Of a stretch of DNA of 64,000 nucleotides, positions 52,846 to 60,921 are shown piece by piece. The notes beneath the pieces were generated by a model. The model worked only from the letters and a program-made list of their open reading frames with translations, did no database searches and was not told the origin of the DNA. How positions within the stretch are numbered: the first letter of the stretch is position 1; each line of letters begins with the position of its first letter. The translations under genes and the position numbers were made by a program. This DNA comes from Marinospirillum sp031581385. Its GTDB lineage: Bacteria > Pseudomonadota > Gammaproteobacteria > Pseudomonadales > Halomonadaceae. The stretch lies in NCBI RefSeq assembly GCF_044810985.1, contig NZ_CP085242.1:1302001-1366000 (forward strand). The letters are read 5' to 3'.

Positions 52846-54563
52846 GCGGCCACTCCTTTTACGGAGCGGAAATCATATTCTCCGGTAATGCGCCCCATGG
52901 ACTTGGCATACTGACTGGTGACCTTGACCCCCTCAAGCTTTTCAGAGGGGTTGTTCAGATTCATCAGCAGTTCCAGCTCGGAAGGTTCACCTTCACGATC
53001 AACCTGGGTCACGCAGCCCACATAGCCTTTTTCAAAAGCGATACAGGTGCCGACAGGGTAAAGGCCATTCAGCTTCACAAAGTAGTCCACCAGGGTGACA
53101 TCAAATTTTTCCGGTTGGGCTTTCAAACACTCATAAGCTTCCAGCCAGGTCATTCGCCCACTTCCAGCTTCAGGGCTGGTCAGGCAATGCAGCTGCTTGA
53201 CCACTGCCAGACCGCGAGCCAGAGCATCCAGGCGATTACCTTTCAAGCCCCGTGGAAAACCGCTGCCGTCCAGGCGTTCATTGGCATTGACCAGAATATC
53301 TTCACCCAGACTGCGGGGCACCCAGTGCAATTGCGCAATAGCCCGAACCACCAGCAGCAGGGCTGATTTATACTCCTTACGCTGGGCAAAGGGCAGTTCT
53401 CCCAGAAATGCACAAACATCTCTGCCATCCACCAGGATGCGTCCGACATCATGCATAAGCAGCGAGGCCATCAAGGCATGCTCATAATGACCACTGAAGC
53501 CCATTTTCTTGGCCAAGGGATAAAAGCGTGAAGCCACCTGAAGATGGTGCAGCAAAAGGGGATGGATGCCTTCCAGCTTGCTGATGGCCATATAAAGGGC
53601 ATCACGGTCGCTCTTGATCAGTCGCAGCAAGTGCCATGAAGTCTGTTGCATGATTTCAGTACTGAAGCAGCCCTTTTCACGCAAAAGCAGCAGTTGACCC
53701 GCGATCTGATTGGTCACTTCCTGCAGCTTCAGGGGATTTTTAACCGCCTGAATATCAGGGTGGGTCAAATGCTCCAGGTGGGGCTGGGATTGAAACAGGT
53801 GCGAAGCAGCCAGCTGGCGTTGATGACCCGGATTCAGGCGCGCCACTTCCCGCTCACTTTCCAGAATAAAGCGCATGACTTTCTTGCTTTTGGCTGCATC
53901 GTCATGCCGGAACTGGCAGCCCAACAGGGCTTTGCTGAATTCCGTATTGGGTTGCAGAGTGACTTTTTCTGCAGGCAGGGAAAAACCTTCGCCATTGGGG
54001 AAAGTGATTTTCACCAGCAACTCATCCAGTTGACGGCTCAGTTTCAAACTGGGCTGCAGGGGCAAGGCTATACGGCAACCACCATAAGACAAATCCACCA
54101 GATAGCCGGTAAAAATCTCACGGTTATGCACCACTTGAGCTTCAACCCTGACCCCCACTGGAAAATGCACCCGAAAATGGGCACGTTGATAAACCCGTGA
54201 CAGGGTCTGAGGTATCTGGGTTGTCAACACCAGAGAAGCCGGGTGAATCTGGGTTTGAATCACCTCCAGCCCTTCACTTTGGTGCAACTGGTGCTGGTAA
54301 CGCAGAAAAAGACGAACCAGATGGCTTTTTGCCAACAGGCTCAGTTGTTCGGGCTTACCCTGGATGCGCAGCAGCAAATGGCCCTGTTCTGCATCCACCC
54401 TCAAACCCGTCAGCTTGAATTTCTCTTCGGTTGCTGGCTTGTTATCCGCCACCAGCGGCTGAATTTTGGACTGCATCTCCAGGACTGCACCTTGCAGAAT
54501 GCGCTGCAGAAGCGTACCACTGAGTAGATCACCATAATTCTGGGTAGTAAATAATGAAGTCAT
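52842..54563 (-). CDS. PilZ domain fused to degenerate HD-GYP domain
   Basis: A 573-residue soluble protein. A YcgR-like N-terminal domain (about 1-120) precedes a PilZ domain with the c-di-GMP motifs R127xxxR131 (RAHFR) and DLSYGG (157-162). The C-terminal half resembles HD-GYP: H371-D372 in LLMHDVGRI is kept, but the HExxDGxGYP signature is altered to NERLDGSGFP (428-437), so hydrolysis is doubtful. It probably binds c-di-GMP and signals, rather than degrading it. ATG 54563 has only a weak ribosome site; further in-frame codons upstream lack one. It is divergent from the FixJ-type regulator. Confidence 0.85.
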   Translation of the reverse strand: MTSLFTTQNYGDLLSGTLLQRILQGAVLEMQSKIQPLVADNKPATEEKFKLTGLRVDAEQGHLLLRIQGKPEQLSLLAKSHLVRLFLRYQHQLHQSEGLEVIQTQIHPASLVLTTQIPQTLSRVYQRAHFRVHFPVGVRVEAQVVHNREIFTGYLVDLSYGGCRIALPLQPSLKLSRQLDELLVKITFPNGEGFSLPAEKVTLQPNTEFSKALLGCQFRHDDAAKSKKVMRFILESEREVARLNPGHQRQLAASHLFQSQPHLEHLTHPDIQAVKNPLKLQEVTNQIAGQLLLLREKGCFSTEIMQQTSWHLLRLIKSDRDALYMAISKLEGIHPLLLHHLQVASRFYPLAKKMGFSGHYEHALMASLLMHDVGRILVDGRDVCAFLGELPFAQRKEYKSALLLVVRAIAQLHWVPRSLGEDILVNANERLDGSGFPRGLKGNRLDALARGLAVVKQLHCLTSPEAGSGRMTWLEAYECLKAQPEKFDVTLVDYFVKLNGLYPVGTCIAFEKGYVGCVTQVDREGEPSELELLMNLNNPSEKLEGVKVTSQYAKSMGRITGEYDFRSVKGVAA

Positions 54564-54619
54564 AGAGCACCCCCTGAACCGACCTGAAAACTTACGGGTC
54601 AAATGTCATGTATTTCTAT

Positions 54620-54654
54620 ACACTTCTAAGTGTTCTCACTCGTCACTGAGTGAG
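54620..54654. promoter_or_regulatory. Two adjacent inverted repeats in the divergent promoter region
   Basis: ACACTT-CT-AAGTGT (54620-54633) is followed directly by CTCACTC-GTCACT-GAGTGAG (54635-54654). Both lie between the divergent PilZ/HD-GYP and response-regulator genes and end 24 bases before the regulator's ATG. They look like operator sites or a leader hairpin. Confidence 0.45.
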
Positions 54655-54678
54655 CTGGTGACTGCTAAGGACGCTGAG

Positions 54679-55293
54679 ATGAACGCAACACCTCATGTTT
54701 ATGTGGTTGATGATGATGAACTGGTTCTGGAAACACTGGACTCCGTGTTTACTTTTGCCGGTTTTACCGTCACCACCTTCAATCAGGCCAAAGACTTTCT
54801 TGCTGCCAGTCTGGAACCTGAAAACAGCTGCCTGATTCTTGATCTGCGCATGCCCCATATGAGTGGCCTGGAACTGCAACGCTCTCTGATTGAGCGGCAA
54901 ATCGATCTGCCGGTGATCATCTACAGTGGTAATGCCGATGTGGCGACCACTGTCAGAGCCATGTCAGGCGGTGCTTTCACTCTGGTGCAAAAACCTCTTT
55001 CCAATGATCTCTTGATCGAAACCGTGCGCGAAGCCATGAAGAGCCATCAACAGGCGCGGGAAGAAAATGCTGGCTTTATCGAGGCTGAACAGCGTCTTCA
55101 GGTTTTATCCGAACGGGAAAAAACCGTTGCCCGTCTTGCTGCTGAAGGCCTGACCGCCACTGAAATTGCTGATCAGCTCTGCGTCAGTACCCGTACCGCT
55201 GAAGCCCATAAAGCCAATATCTTCAAAAAACTCAATATCCGCTCTGTTGCCGTCCTGGCCCAACTGGTACTGATGGCACGCTTGAAACATTAA
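54679..55293 (+). CDS. LuxR/FixJ-type response regulator
   Basis: A 204-residue two-domain regulator. The receiver (about 5-120) has VYVVDDDELVLETL, LILDLRMPHMSG and TLVQKPLS. The LuxR-type HTH (about 138-200) has LSEREKTVARLAAEGLTATEIADQLCVSTRTAEAHKANIFKKL. ATG 54679 follows AAGGACGCTGAG; a GTG seven codons earlier is possible. The hybrid histidine kinase gene follows 100 bases downstream, so the two form a FixL/FixJ-like pair. Note the palindrome between them. Confidence 0.93.
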   Translation: MNATPHVYVVDDDELVLETLDSVFTFAGFTVTTFNQAKDFLAASLEPENSCLILDLRMPHMSGLELQRSLIERQIDLPVIIYSGNADVATTVRAMSGGAFTLVQKPLSNDLLIETVREAMKSHQQAREENAGFIEAEQRLQVLSEREKTVARLAAEGLTATEIADQLCVSTRTAEAHKANIFKKLNIRSVAVLAQLVLMARLKH

Positions 55294-55359
55294 TTGCTAT
55301 CTGGATTCATTATGGTATTGGTATGGCAGGTTTAATATTCGTAGAAATTACATTTTAAC

Positions 55360-55375
55360 TAGGTAGAATTACCTA
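55360..55375 (+). promoter_or_regulatory. Palindrome TAGGTA-GAAT-TACCTA upstream of the hybrid kinase gene
   Basis: A perfect inverted repeat with six-base arms and a four-base centre, 18 bases before the kinase ATG. Half-sites with TAC/GTA are common for FixJ/NarL-type regulators. The regulator encoded just upstream is a natural candidate to bind it. Confidence 0.5.
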
Positions 55376-55393
55376 AAAACGGGGTGTTTCAGC

Positions 55394-58024
55394 ATGCAGT
55401 TCCTCTTGCACCAACGCTTGACCGCAACCCTGTTGATGGGAACACTCCTGCTGCTGATTCTGGCTGCCGATGCCTGGACCCAACTGGGTTTTGCGCATGG
55501 CGTACTCTATGTTCCTTTGCTGCTTTTAACGGTGGCCTGCAAGCGCCCCGGCTTGCTTTGGCCCCTGGTTTTCATCACGCTGGCGTTCACCTGGTTGGGC
55601 TTTTTGATCTCACCGGCTGCACCGGAAGACTTTTCCATGCTGTATGTGCTGGCCAACCGCTTACTGGCCACAGCAGCCATTTTGGCAACCGGTTGGTTAC
55701 TGGCCTATCTGCGACGTGCCGAATTCCAGCATCTGCGCCAGCAGCTTTTGATGGATGAACAGCTGCAGGATTTAGTGGCTGAAAAAGAGCGTTTCATTGC
55801 CTTGTCCAAAACCCTGCCCTTGAGTATCTGGACTGCAAATAATGAAGGTGAGATTGATTTTGTCAGTGAACAGCTCTCCGGCCAGTTGGGTGTGGACTCT
55901 GAAACACTCAAGCAACACTGGCCCGATTATATTCATCCTGAAGATCGTCAAAGCACCTTGGATGCCTGGCAAAAAGGACTTAAACAAGGTAAAGAATACC
56001 GCCATGAATTCCGCTTTCGCTATGCCCAGGGCAACTATGTCTGGCACCTGTTAACAGCTATACCCTTGCGCGAGAAGGACGGCAGTATCCGCGGCTGGCT
56101 GGGTTCTTCCATGAGTATTCACGATCAAAAACAGCTACTGCAGGAAAAAGACAAACTCCTGGAGCGTTTGAATATTGTCCTGGAAAGTATTGCTGATGGT
56201 TTTGCAACCCTGGATGAGAATCTCTGCTTTACCTATGTCAATGAGATGGCTACCCAGGTATTGAACCAGTCCGAAGAGGAGCTTCTGGGCCAGGCTTTTG
56301 TGGAGCATCCGGTGGTTCAGCAGGGTCGAGCCACCATAGAGGCCGTCCAACAGGTCATGCGCACGGGTCAGCCCCGCCAGCTGGAGGACAATACCCACGC
56401 AGGCAACTGGTACAGTCTCAGCATCTACCCCTTTCAGGGTGGCGTCAGCATCTATTTCCGGGACATCACCGAACAGCATAAGGCCCAGGAAGAACTCAAG
56501 CTGCTGCGTACCGCTGTGTCCCGGCTCAATGATGTCATCATCATCACCGAAGCAGAGCCCATGACTGCTCCGGGGCCCAGAATTGTTTTTGTGAATGAAG
56601 CTTTTGAACGGATTACCGGTTATTCCAAAGAGGAAGTTATAGGTCAGTCACCGCGTTTACTACAGGGGCCGGGGACTCAGCAGGCTGAAGCCAAACGCAT
56701 TGGTCATGCCATGCGCAAGTGGCAGTCGGTGCGCGGCGAGCTGCTCAACTACAAGAAGAACGGTGAGGCCTTCTGGTTCGAGCTGGATATTGTTCCCCTG
56801 GCCGATGAAACCGGCTGGTTCACCCACTGGGTGGCCGTGGAAAGAGACATTACCGAAAAGAAAGAATTACAGCAGCAGTTGCAGCATAGCCAGCGCATGG
56901 AATCCATCGGACAGTTAACCGGGGGCATTGCCCATGACTTCAACAACCTCTTGACGGTCATCAGTGGCAATCTGGAGCTGCTGGTGGAGCTGCTGGACAA
57001 GGAACCCCGCCTGCAGGCTCTGGCAAAAACCTCAGCGCGGGCTGCGGATCGGGGGGCCCAGCTCACGCGCGGCTTGCTGACTTTTGCCCGCAAGCAGATA
57101 TTGCAACCCAGGGATATCAATATCAATTTTCTGATGCAGGAGATGCTGCCGCTTTTGAACAGCTCCGTGGGTGAGCGCATGGAAATTCATCTGGCCCCCG
57201 AAGAAAACCTCTGGACAGCGCTGATTGATGAGTCCTACCTGGAAAGCAGCCTCCTCAATCTGGTCATCAATGCCCGTGATGCCTCACCCGAGGGTGGTGT
57301 TGTGCAGTTGGAAACAGCCAATGTCACCCTGGACGATGACTATGCGGCGCGCCATGCCGAAGTTCTTCCCGGTGATTACGTCATGCTGGCCATTTCAGAT
57401 CATGGTACGGGCATTCATCCGGATATTCTCGACCATATCTTTGAGCCTTTTTTCACCACCAAGGACAAAGCCAGGGGCACGGGTCTGGGGTTGAGTATGG
57501 TGTTCGGTTTTATCAAGCAATCCGGGGGGCACATCAGTGTTTACTCAGAGCCTGAGCAGGGCAGCTGTTTCCGGCTTTACCTTCCCAGAGCAAATGGATA
57601 CAAACCCCAACAACCAGCCGACAAGCCAGCCGATAAAAACAAGTCCGGCGGCAAAACCCTGTTGATTGCTGAAGACAATGACCTGGTCAGAGAGTTTGCA
57701 GTGATTCAGCTGGAGGATGCCGGTTACCGGGTCATAGAAGCTGAAACCGGGGATCAGGCTCTGGCCATCCTGGAGTCCGGCTCCGGCCAGGCCATTGACC
57801 TGCTGTTTACCGACATCATCATGCCCGGCCAGCTCAATGGCCTGCAGCTGGCTGAAAAAGCCAACCAGCTTTACCCGGAGCTGCCGATCATTTTCACCTC
57901 CGGCTTTACAGAAAACGCCCTGCCTCAACAATTCGGGAAACAACTTCCTGCCAAAATGCTGGGCAAACCCTACAAGCGTCAGGCCCTGCTGGAGACCATT
58001 GCCGAAGGCCTGGGCAGCCCCTGA
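55394..58024 (+). CDS. Hybrid sensor histidine kinase, multi-PAS, with receiver
   Basis: An 876-residue kinase. Three to four membrane helices lie at about 12-110 with little periplasmic sequence. Three PAS domains follow (about 130-245, 260-370 and 375-500; RITGYSKEEVIGQSPRLLQGPGT in the third is LOV-like but lacks the NCRFLQ cysteine). H514 lies in GGIAHDFNNLL; HATPase motifs are LVINARDAS and GTGLGLSMVFGF; a C-terminal receiver (LLIAEDNDLVREF, LFTDIIMPG, KMLGKPYK) ends the protein. It likely phosphorylates the FixJ-type regulator upstream. Confidence 0.93.
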   Translation: MQFLLHQRLTATLLMGTLLLLILAADAWTQLGFAHGVLYVPLLLLTVACKRPGLLWPLVFITLAFTWLGFLISPAAPEDFSMLYVLANRLLATAAILATGWLLAYLRRAEFQHLRQQLLMDEQLQDLVAEKERFIALSKTLPLSIWTANNEGEIDFVSEQLSGQLGVDSETLKQHWPDYIHPEDRQSTLDAWQKGLKQGKEYRHEFRFRYAQGNYVWHLLTAIPLREKDGSIRGWLGSSMSIHDQKQLLQEKDKLLERLNIVLESIADGFATLDENLCFTYVNEMATQVLNQSEEELLGQAFVEHPVVQQGRATIEAVQQVMRTGQPRQLEDNTHAGNWYSLSIYPFQGGVSIYFRDITEQHKAQEELKLLRTAVSRLNDVIIITEAEPMTAPGPRIVFVNEAFERITGYSKEEVIGQSPRLLQGPGTQQAEAKRIGHAMRKWQSVRGELLNYKKNGEAFWFELDIVPLADETGWFTHWVAVERDITEKKELQQQLQHSQRMESIGQLTGGIAHDFNNLLTVISGNLELLVELLDKEPRLQALAKTSARAADRGAQLTRGLLTFARKQILQPRDININFLMQEMLPLLNSSVGERMEIHLAPEENLWTALIDESYLESSLLNLVINARDASPEGGVVQLETANVTLDDDYAARHAEVLPGDYVMLAISDHGTGIHPDILDHIFEPFFTTKDKARGTGLGLSMVFGFIKQSGGHISVYSEPEQGSCFRLYLPRANGYKPQQPADKPADKNKSGGKTLLIAEDNDLVREFAVIQLEDAGYRVIEAETGDQALAILESGSGQAIDLLFTDIIMPGQLNGLQLAEKANQLYPELPIIFTSGFTENALPQQFGKQLPAKMLGKPYKRQALLETIAEGLGSP

Positions 58025-58031
58025 TGAACTA

Positions 58032-58514
58032 TTACGTTTGGTGCTGCGATTCAGTAGCACCAAGCAAATAGCTGGCACCGGGGGCGACTAAAAACCGTTC
58101 TTCCAAGGCAACACGCCCCAGCAGCATGGGATACTTCATTTTGGAGCGATCCGCCAGGGTCACTTCAATTCTTTGTTTGACCGGGCCCAGCTGCATCCAC
58201 AGGCGGATTACATAACGCTGGCTTTCCTCACCATTGGAGCTGCGGATCAGGCGTTTGTCGTAAACCGGCTGGCTGACGCGAATAGGCTTTCCCTCGTCAG
58301 GGTCTTCGCTGGTGGTGGTAAAGCTGACCCACTGCTGGTTGCCTCTGAGTTCGGTGGTGATTTCATAAGCATGCAGGCTGGAGGTTTTGGCTCCGGTGTC
58401 CACTTTGGCTTTGACCCTCAGGTTCAGGTCGGGAAAAAAAACAACTTCCTTGGCACCGATCACCAGGCGGTTTTGCAGCCATACAGGGATTTTTGAAGCT
58501 TCTTCAGGGTTCAT
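58032..58514 (-). CDS. rimB: RimB/ATP-dependent zinc protease-like retropepsin-fold protein
   Basis: A 160-residue protein. VKAKVDTGAKTSSLHA is the DTG-type motif of the putative ATP-dependent zinc protease (COG4067) family, and KYPMLLGRVALEERFLV is its second signature. In Pseudomonas the homologue RimB is reported to act on RimK-modified ribosomal protein S6. Here rimK lies 7 kb away on the same strand. ATG 58514 is the best family start; the frame continues 21 codons upstream without similarity. It converges on the hybrid kinase with seven bases between. Confidence 0.8.
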   Translation of the reverse strand: MNPEEASKIPVWLQNRLVIGAKEVVFFPDLNLRVKAKVDTGAKTSSLHAYEITTELRGNQQWVSFTTTSEDPDEGKPIRVSQPVYDKRLIRSSNGEESQRYVIRLWMQLGPVKQRIEVTLADRSKMKYPMLLGRVALEERFLVAPGASYLLGATESQHQT

Positions 58515-58642
58515 TGTTGGATGTTTCCTAGCTGGTGATTTATTAACCAGAAATCTGAACTCGCCACCCAGAGTCACTTGTGGGTGTTTGTACTAAAGTT
58601 ATCCACATGCCTGTCCACTCAGTTTGTGAGTAAACCCAACTT

Positions 58643-59371
58643 TTAAAATCGCCACACCCCGGTTTTCCAGTGCCCCTGGGGTGCCAGATCAATCCAGCGT
58701 AAACCCGGCGAAGCCTGTTCGTCCAGCTGAAAAACATCCTGGCCAGGCGCAAATTGCAGAGCGGTTGCCGGTGTGGAGTAAACACTGACCCCCTGCTGCT
58801 GCCAGCTTTGTTCCTGATGAACATGTCCACAGATCACCACCACCGGGTGTGGGTAGCTTTGCAAGCGCTGCCAGAAGTCTCCACTGTTTTGCAGAGCTAT
58901 AGCATCCATCCAGCGGCTACCCACCGCCAAAGGATGATGGTGCATGGCAATCAGCAAAGGCTTGTCGGCTGACAAGGCCTCATCCAGCCGCTGCAACTCG
59001 CCCTCAGGCAACTGGCCAGCCGCATGGCCCGGCCAGCGGGTATTCAGCCCCAACAGTTGCCAGCCCTGAAGCTGTTGATAAAAAACAGCGGGGGCAAAGC
59101 GAGCCATCAACTCAGGATCATCATGATTACCTGGCAACCAGTGCCAGGGCAAGCCAGTGTTTTGCAACTGGGTGACCAGCCATTCGTAGCTGCCCAAGTT
59201 TTCATCCTGTGCCAGATCTCCGGTGAGCAGCAATAAATCCGGGGCCAGGCGCCTGGCTTCCTGTAAGGCCCGGAGCAGTTGGGCCCGGGTGTCCACTCCC
59301 TTGAAGCGGGCCTGGGGATCGGCCAGCAGGTGCAGGTCGGTCAGTTGCAGAAGACGCAAAGGCTTAGTCAT
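58643..59371 (-). CDS. cpdA: Cyclic-AMP phosphodiesterase CpdA-like metallophosphoesterase
   Basis: A 242-residue calcineurin-fold phosphoesterase with the metal ligands visible: QLTDLHLL, LLTGDLAQDE, LPGNHDDPE, MHHHPL and VICGHVHQE. CpdA hydrolyses 3',5'-cAMP in the cytoplasm. The order nudF-yqiB-cpdA is the same as in E. coli, which supports the name. ATG 59371 overlaps the end of the DUF1249 gene by eight bases. The usual downstream yqiA and parE are not here. Confidence 0.92.
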   Translation of the reverse strand: MTKPLRLLQLTDLHLLADPQARFKGVDTRAQLLRALQEARRLAPDLLLLTGDLAQDENLGSYEWLVTQLQNTGLPWHWLPGNHDDPELMARFAPAVFYQQLQGWQLLGLNTRWPGHAAGQLPEGELQRLDEALSADKPLLIAMHHHPLAVGSRWMDAIALQNSGDFWQRLQSYPHPVVVICGHVHQEQSWQQQGVSVYSTPATALQFAPGQDVFQLDEQASPGLRWIDLAPQGHWKTGVWRF

Positions 59372-59810
59372 CGCTGGCTTCCAGTTCCAGGCTGTAGCCT
59401 TTGTCCAGGGCAAATCTCAGGGTTTCACCCAGGAAGGTATTGACCTGAACCTTCTCATCGGGGTGAAACATTTCTTCATTGGGGTAGCTGTAGCGGCCTT
59501 CTCTGGTTTGGCGTTTTTGAAATGCAGTGACTTCGCTTAAACGGACATCATGATAACTGCGCACCTGTAAAAGTGCAGGCTGTAGAAAAGGATGCGACCG
59601 GGTCACATCCAGCTGCAGTTCCAAAAGTTCTGTCCAGCGGGTGCGCTCCAGTTGCCGCAGGGTCAAGCTGCCCAGATCGCGCCCGGCATGACGCAAGCCA
59701 AAACTGATCCAGCCTTCCTCGGGAGCCTTCCAGAGGCGCTGTAACAGCAGATAATTGGCAGCAGCATCTCTTTGTAAACGCTGAAGATCAGCGACGTAGC
59801 GGCGCGGCAT
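59364..59810 (-). CDS. yqiB: DUF1249 protein (YqiB)
   Basis: A 148-residue soluble protein of the DUF1249/YqiB family: PRRYVADLQRLQRDAAANYLLLQRL, then LELQLDVTRSHPFLQPALLQVRSYHDVRLSEV and YPNEEMFHPDEKVQVNTFL. Function is unknown, but it is found across gamma-proteobacteria between nudF and cpdA. It overlaps cpdA by eight bases and follows nudF after 12. Confidence 0.92.
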   Translation of the reverse strand: MPRRYVADLQRLQRDAAANYLLLQRLWKAPEEGWISFGLRHAGRDLGSLTLRQLERTRWTELLELQLDVTRSHPFLQPALLQVRSYHDVRLSEVTAFQKRQTREGRYSYPNEEMFHPDEKVQVNTFLGETLRFALDKGYSLELEASDD

Positions 59811-59822
59811 AAATGAACTCTT

Positions 59823-60440
59823 TCAGATTTCAGAAGGGTGTTGCAGGCGTAAATAGTTGCTTTGCAGCCACTGCAAGCCAATCAGACTCATGGCATTGGC
59901 TGCCCGACCCTGACAGGCTTCGGCAAAGGCTTCCTCACGTGACTTTACCACAACCCGGATGTCTTCATTTTCCTCGGCCAGACCATGAATCCCTCCTGCC
60001 TGACTGGCATCCACCAGTCCGCAATACAGGGTTACCTTTTCATCCGTACCGCCCGGGCTGGAATAATAGGTAAAGAGTTTTTCCAGAGTACCCAGCTTCA
60101 GGCCGGCTTCTTCATAAGCCTCCCGCCGGGCAACCTCTTGTGTTTCTTCACCGCTTTCCACTAATCCGGCAATCAACTCAATCAACCAGGGGCCTTGTGG
60201 ATCCTTCAGTGCCCCAACCCGAAACTGTTCGACCATCACCACCTGATCCAGGCGGGGATCATAGGCCAAAACACCCACGGCATGACCGCGATACAAAAGC
60301 TCACGGCTCATCGTTGCCGTCCAGTCCCCGGCAAAACGCCGGTGCCTGAGACGCAGCTTGTGCATGCTGAAAAACCCCTGATAGACCGGTTTGTTGGAGA
60401 CCAGTTCAACATCCGGGTGAGGATAAGGGGCTGATGTCAT
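59823..60440 (-). CDS. nudF: ADP-ribose pyrophosphatase (Nudix)
   Basis: A 205-residue Nudix hydrolase. The Nudix box GX5EX7REXXEEXG is complete at about residues 92-113 (GLVESGE..., REAYEEAGL). It splits ADP-ribose to AMP and ribose-5-phosphate. The N-terminus PDVELVSNKPVYQGFF and its place ahead of yqiB and cpdA mark it as NudF. AGGAGCAACTT precedes ATG 60440. ADP-ribose derivatives arise from sirtuin activity (see 4221), although any link is only metabolic. Confidence 0.95.
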   Translation of the reverse strand: MTSAPYPHPDVELVSNKPVYQGFFSMHKLRLRHRRFAGDWTATMSRELLYRGHAVGVLAYDPRLDQVVMVEQFRVGALKDPQGPWLIELIAGLVESGEETQEVARREAYEEAGLKLGTLEKLFTYYSSPGGTDEKVTLYCGLVDASQAGGIHGLAEENEDIRVVVKSREEAFAEACQGRAANAMSLIGLQWLQSNYLRLQHPSEI

Positions 60441-60525
60441 AAGTTGCTCCTGATGGTAAATTGACGGGTATCACCCTGATCAGTCGGGAAGAATAGCAAA
60501 AATGACCTTCAAAGCGGGAATTTCC

Positions 60526-60911
60526 ATGACAGACTTCACTCCAAAATATTATCTGGTGCGTAGTAGCCCCAGCTTAATCAAAAAATCTATCGTTGGGGTC
60601 GGCTGGTCTGACTTCAATTTTTCTGAAATAGGTGATGCTGCAAAAGCGATTTCAGAAACTGACTCGGCTTATGGTATTCGACGCTGGGCAAACCAAATCA
60701 GGCGTTTTTTCGCTGTTCGCGAGGGGGATGTGGTGGTTGCTCCGCTGACCAGAATATTACTGTTATTGATGGCTACGGGTTGGTGGATTGGATTGCCGAA
60801 AAGATAGAAAGCCTGTCGCCAGGAATGAAACAGGCTCTCGGAATTTGTGGAGTTCCGACCGTTGTTCAGGTGCGCTCCACCATTTGCAAACCACTGGCAA
60901 CTTGCCTATAG
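60526..60911 (+). pseudogene. Internally deleted Mrr-like restriction endonuclease remnant
   Basis: Two pieces of what looks like one restriction-endonuclease-type protein are joined out of frame. The first (60526 to about 60750) reads MTDFTPKYYLVRSSPSLIKK... to FFAVREGDVVVAPL, like the N-terminus of Mrr-type or related enzymes. After about 60750 a different frame reads ITVIDGYGLVDWIAEKIESL and then MKQALGICGVPTVV, like the very C-terminus, ending in TAG at 60909. The catalytic middle is absent. An in-frame ATG at 60502 would extend the first piece by eight codons. The family name is from memory; the frame change and missing core are read directly. Confidence 0.55.
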
Positions 60912-60921
60912 TTTGCAAATG
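60881..60921 (+). promoter_or_regulatory. higBA promoter inside a perfect 11-base inverted repeat
   Basis: CATTTGCAAAC (60881-60891) and GTTTGCAAATG (60911-60921) are exact inverted copies. The left arm holds a -35 (TTGCAA, 60884-60889); a -10 (TATAGT, 60907-60912) follows at 17 bases; the right arm ends in the ATG of higB. The predicted transcript would start at or next to the ATG. This is most likely the HigA operator. Confidence 0.75.

Noticed and set aside
56521..56900. Blue-light LOV domain in the third PAS of the hybrid kinase
   Set aside because: The flanking sequence RITGYSKEEVIGQSPRLLQG is LOV-like, but the NCRFLQ motif with the flavin-binding cysteine is replaced, so photochemistry is not expected.
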